Below are positions 6,915 through 9,204 of a DNA stretch of 9,204 bases, in pieces. Location: NCBI GenBank assembly GCA_025456385.1, contig JALOKS010000175.1:1-9204 (forward strand). Reading direction: 5' to 3'. The position numbers were made by a program, and so were the translations under genes. The notes under the pieces are model-generated. The model did not search any database. It was not told where the DNA came from and saw nothing but the letters and a program-made list of their open reading frames with translations. Each line of letters starts with the position of its first letter. The first letter of the stretch is position 1. This stretch comes from Thermoanaerobaculales bacterium (lineage in GTDB: Bacteria > Acidobacteriota > Thermoanaerobaculia > Thermoanaerobaculales > Sulfomarinibacteraceae).

Positions 6915-8101
6915 CCGTGGCGCGCTGCGTCCCGCTCCTGGCGCTCGCACTCGCCGCCGCCGCGCCGGCGGCCGGCGCCGACATCTGGGTCACCATCACC
7001 GCGCCGCGCGAAGGCGAGTACGCCATCGGGGAGGTGGAGATCGCGGCCGAGGTCGTGGCCCGCGCCGAGGTCGCCGAGGTCGAGTTCGCGCTCGACGGCC
7101 GCGTCGTCGGCACCCTGGTCCAGCCGCCCTACCGGTTGCGGGTGGACCTCGGCGGGCAGAGCATCGCCCACCGCCTGGCGGTGACGGCGCGGGACGCGGA
7201 GGGCGGGCAGGCGACCGCCGAGGTGTCGACGCTGCCGCCGCCGATCGCCGCCGATTTCGAGGTCGAGCTGCGGCAGCTCTACGTCTCGGTCAGCCGCGAC
7301 GGGGAGCGGGTCCTCGATCTCAACGGGGCCGACTTCACGATCACCGACGAGGGCGTCGAGCAGCCGCTGGTCACCTTCGCGCGCGGCGACATCCCCTTCA
7401 CCGCGGTGCTCCTCATCGACGCCAGCGGCTCCATGTTCGGGGACAAGATCCGTGCCGCGACCGCCGGCGCCGCGACCTTCATCGCCGGCATGAAGGCGCT
7501 CGACCAGGCCCAGGTCCTGGTGTTCTCCGACCAGCTCCTGGTCAGGACGCCGATCACCGACGCCAAGGAGATCCTGGCGGCCGGCCTCGGGGGGACCGAG
7601 GCCCGCGGCGGGACGGCGCTCACCGACAGCCTCTTCGTCGCCCTCCAGCTGCTGGAGGAGCGGCAGGGCCGACGGGTCGTGATCCTCCTGTCGGACGGCA
7701 TCGACACCCACAGTGTCGTCGACATGGAGCAGGCCTCCGCGCTCGCCCGGACGAGCAGCGCCCTCGTCTACTGGATCCGCTTCGCCCGCGACGCCGACAA
7801 CCCCTTCGACGACGGGGGCGTCACCATGACCTCGGCCTGGAGGAGCTCGCAGGAGTACGGCCGCCAGATCGAGCTCCTGACCCGGGCGGTGCGCGAGAGC
7901 GGCGGCGAGATCATCCCAATCCGCAGGGCCGACGAGATCGCCCCGGTCTTCCTCCGCATCCTCGACGAGCTGCGCTCGCAGTACGTCCTCGGCTACTACC
8001 CGGACGACCGGCGCGGCGACGGACGCTGGCACCGGGTCCGGGTGAAGGTCGACGCGCCGGGGGCCGAGGCCAGGGCGCCGCGCGGCTACGTCGACGACTG
8101 A
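6911..8101 (+). CDS. Secreted Big_7-like plus VWFA protein with intact MIDAS
   Basis: 396 residues from the GTG at 6911, which overlaps the previous gene's stop as GTGA, a standard coupling arrangement. Residues 1-23 form a signal peptide ending AGA-D. Residues about 24-100 resemble a bacterial Ig-like Big_7 domain (VTITAPREGEYAIGEVEIAA, VEFALDGRVVGT, then PPYRLRVDLGG). The VWA domain begins with the family strand (LRQLYVSVSRDG, then GADFTITDEG). Its metal site is complete: DASGS at 170-174, Thr235 in GGTALTDSL, and Asp262 in LLSDGID. The C-terminus ends with YVLGYYPDDRRGDGRWHRV and a short RGYVDD tail, as in the acidobacterial VWFA family. Compared with the two longer VWFA proteins in the window it lacks the Ala-rich linker and large C-terminal domain. 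Of the three it is the only one expected to bind a metal-coordinated ligand. An alternative GTG at 6917 would remove two residues. Confidence 0.9.
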   Translation: MTVARCVPLLALALAAAAPAAGADIWVTITAPREGEYAIGEVEIAAEVVARAEVAEVEFALDGRVVGTLVQPPYRLRVDLGGQSIAHRLAVTARDAEGGQATAEVSTLPPPIAADFEVELRQLYVSVSRDGERVLDLNGADFTITDEGVEQPLVTFARGDIPFTAVLLIDASGSMFGDKIRAATAGAATFIAGMKALDQAQVLVFSDQLLVRTPITDAKEILAAGLGGTEARGGTALTDSLFVALQLLEERQGRRVVILLSDGIDTHSVVDMEQASALARTSSALVYWIRFARDADNPFDDGGVTMTSAWRSSQEYGRQIELLTRAVRESGGEIIPIRRADEIAPVFLRILDELRSQYVLGYYPDDRRGDGRWHRVRVKVDAPGAEARAPRGYVDD

Positions 8102-8853
8102 GTCCGCCGCCCCCGCGCCGGGAAGATCCGGCTCGGCAGCAGCCGCCAGCGCGCGAGGCGGTACGCGATCGAGGTTGCGACGACGCCGAGGCCGTAGACG
8201 GCACTGCGGCGGAGGTCGATCGACGAGGCCTCGGGAAAGTAGTTGGCCGGGCAGGACACCTCGCCGATCGAGAAGCCGAAGTAGATCGCCTGGGCGAGCA
8301 TCTGGTTGTCGAAGACGAAGTCGTCCGAGTTCCGATCCAGCGGCAGGGTCTCGAGGACCTCGCGCGAGAAGGCGCGGTAGCCGGTGTGGTACTCGGACAG
8401 CTTGCGCGCGAGCAGGAGGTTCTGGAGCAGGGTCAGGACCCGGTTGGCGACGTACTTGAGGAGCGGCATCCCGCCCTTGAGCGCCCCCTCGGAGAGCACC
8501 CGCGAGCCGAGCACGACGTCGTACTGGCCGATCGCCACCAACGAGGCGAGGGCCGTCAGGAGGCGGGGCGTGTACTGGTAGTCGGGGTGGAGCATGATCA
8601 CCACCTCCGCCCCGCGCGCCAACGCCTCCCGGTAGCAGGTCTTCTGGTTGGCGCCGTAACCCTGGTTGCGGTCGTGGACGACGGTGTGCAGACCGAGCTC
8701 CCGCGCCACCTCCACCGTGCGGTCCCAGCTCGCGTCGTCGACCAGGATCAGGTCGTCGACCAGCCCGTCGGGGATCTCGGCGATGGTCTGGCGCAGCGTC
8801 CGCTCGGCGTTGTAGGCCGGCAGCACCACCGTCACCTTCCTGCCGTGGATCAC
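8086..8853 (-). CDS. Family 2 glycosyltransferase, dolichol-phosphate-mannose-synthase-like
   Basis: 255 residues. The GT-A fold motifs appear in order: KVTVVLPAYNAERTL (6-20), LILVDDASWDRT with the nucleotide-binding Asp pair 39-40 (35-46), NQGYGANQKTC (63-73), the metal-site region MLHPDYQYTP with Asp91 and Gln93 (87-96), GSR (116-118), HTGYRAF (156-162) and DDFVFDNQML (177-186). These match the DPM/DPG-synthase-like branch of GT2, which transfers a sugar from a nucleotide donor, often to a polyprenyl-phosphate. There is no multi-pass membrane domain; a moderately hydrophobic helix at about 217-232 could touch the membrane. The start is a GTG at 8853 with no obvious Shine-Dalgarno; it is placed where the conserved N-terminal strand begins. 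The gene converges on the VWFA gene and overlaps its end by 16 nt. The acceptor and sugar are not predictable here. Confidence 0.9.
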   Translation of the reverse strand: MIHGRKVTVVLPAYNAERTLRQTIAEIPDGLVDDLILVDDASWDRTVEVARELGLHTVVHDRNQGYGANQKTCYREALARGAEVVIMLHPDYQYTPRLLTALASLVAIGQYDVVLGSRVLSEGALKGGMPLLKYVANRVLTLLQNLLLARKLSEYHTGYRAFSREVLETLPLDRNSDDFVFDNQMLAQAIYFGFSIGEVSCPANYFPEASSIDLRRSAVYGLGVVATSIAYRLARWRLLPSRIFPARGRRTQSST

Positions 8854-8870
8854 GGCCCGATGATAGCAGC

Positions 8871-8911
8871 CGACCGGCCGCCCGGGTCCAGGGAGCAGGG
8901 AGCAGGGGGCA
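8871..8911 (+). repeat. Direct repeat copy 1 containing GGGAGCA heptamers
   Basis: About 41 bp starting CGACCGGCCGCCCGG and ending with three heptamers at 8891-8911 (two exact GGGAGCA, the third GGGGGCA). It matches 8961-9001 with about five mismatches by eye. Confidence 0.75.
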
Positions 8912-8928
8912 GCCGCCCGCCCGCCCGA

Positions 8929-8949
8929 ATGCGAGATGCGAGATGCGAG
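8929..8949 (+). repeat. ATGCGAG heptamer tandem array, three exact units
   Basis: Three perfect 7-bp units occupy 8929-8935, 8936-8942 and 8943-8949. The array lies between the two copies of the GGGAGCA-bearing direct repeat and has the same 7-bp period but a different sequence. Confidence 0.85.
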
Positions 8950-8960
8950 GTCCGCCCCCC

Positions 8961-9001
8961 CAACCGGCCGCCCGGACGCAGGGAGCAGGGAGCAGGGAGC
9001 A
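8961..9001 (+). repeat. Direct repeat copy 2 containing GGGAGCA heptamers
   Basis: This copy starts CAACCGGCCGCCCGG and ends with three exact GGGAGCA units (8981-9001). It is offset 90 bp from the first copy at 8871-8911. The similarity continues weakly a few bases beyond each copy. Confidence 0.75.
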
Positions 9002-9029
9002 ACCGACCGCCGGTGCCACGCTGCTCGCC

Positions 9030-9060
9030 CTCATCCTGAGCGAAGCCGCGAAGCGGCCCC
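9030..9060 (+). repeat. Dispersed hairpin repeat, copy 1 (lacks right end)
   Basis: TCATCCTGAGCGA (9031-9043) is followed by a hairpin GCCGC-GAA-GCGGC (9045-9057). The GTCGAAGGA right end seen in the next copy is missing here. Confidence 0.65.
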
Positions 9061-9068
9061 AGGCGACT

Positions 9069-9112
9069 GTCATCCTGAGCGAGGCGACCGCAGGTCGCCG
9101 AGTCGAAGGACC
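9069..9112 (+). repeat. Dispersed hairpin repeat, copy 2 (complete)
   Basis: The same TCATCCTGAGCGA (9070-9082) is followed by a perfect 7-bp stem with a GCA loop (9083-9099: GGCGACC / GGTCGCC) and then GAGTCGAAGGACC. This is the fullest copy and defines the element: constant left end, variable stem-loop, constant right end. Confidence 0.7.
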
Positions 9113-9164
9113 CCGCGACGCGAGATCGCGAACCCGGGCTCGGTACGTCGCTCCGAACTTCACG

Positions 9165-9204
9165 GGATCCCTCGACTCGCTCCGGCCCTTTGGGCCTCCG
9201 CTCG
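9165..9204 (-). repeat. Dispersed hairpin repeat, copy 3 (inverted, cut by window edge)
   Basis: Read on the minus strand this gives GAGCGGA, a hairpin GGCCC-AAA-GGGCC (9184-9196), then GGAGCGAGTCGAGGGATCC, the same layout as the copy at 9069-9112 with a different stem. The expected TCATCCT end would lie beyond 9204. Confidence 0.6.

Larger units (their letters stand above)
8854..9204. other. Gene-free, repeat-rich intergenic region
   Basis: No open frame with coding character crosses these 351 nt up to the window edge. The region is a mosaic of short repeats: direct-repeat copies with GGGAGCA heptamers, an ATGCGAG heptamer array, and three copies of a hairpin-bearing dispersed repeat, each listed separately. 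No tRNA, terminator with T-run, or transposase fragment is visible. Confidence 0.7.

Noticed and set aside
8871..9112. CRISPR array
   Set aside because: Repeats are too few, of different types, irregularly spaced and imperfect, with no cas genes nearby.
6803..9163. 786-codon minus-strand open frame
   Set aside because: It runs antisense to the VWFA gene and out of frame with the glycosyltransferase. Its Arg/Pro/Gly-rich translation has no recognisable domain; long stop-free frames are expected at this GC content.

Overview
The window is a very GC-rich bacterial stretch that reads as Acidobacteriota. The evidence is three secreted proteins of the 'VWFA-related Acidobacterial domain' type (TIGR03436 style) and the start of a TonB-dependent receptor with a carboxypeptidase-regulatory-like plug extension, a combination typical of that phylum. 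This taxonomic reading is inference from protein families; no rRNA or tRNA gene is visible.

Layout, left to right. (i) 1-392, minus strand: N-terminal 130 residues of a TonB-dependent outer-membrane receptor that runs off the left edge, with a 236-nt relatively AT-rich leader (393-628). (ii) 629-3029, minus strand: a two-gene operon with a lipoprotein of unknown family (3029-2415) followed 10 nt later by a secreted VWFA-type protein (2404-629). (iii) 3030-3215: a divergent promoter region with a GC-rich palindrome. (iv) 3216-8101, plus strand: a tightly coupled three-gene operon. It holds a VWFA-type protein paralogous to the one across the divergent promoter, a secreted Ig-like/TPR-like protein broken by an apparent single-base frameshift near 5940-5950, and a Big_7-like plus VWFA protein with a complete metal-binding MIDAS. 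(v) 8086-8853, minus strand: a family 2 glycosyltransferase that converges on and overlaps the operon's last gene by 16 nt. (vi) 8854-9204: 351 nt with no gene, packed with short repeats (two different heptamer tandem arrays, a roughly 41-bp direct repeat, and three copies of a dispersed repeat carrying variable hairpins).

How the genes may work together: five genes in two divergent operons encode exported proteins (four with signal peptides, one lipoprotein), three of them with VWA folds. A reasonable inference is a cell-envelope or extracellular protein-interaction module in which only the third VWA protein keeps a canonical metal site. No function can be assigned from sequence alone. The TonB receptor and the glycosyltransferase look like ordinary neighbours rather than clear parts of the system.
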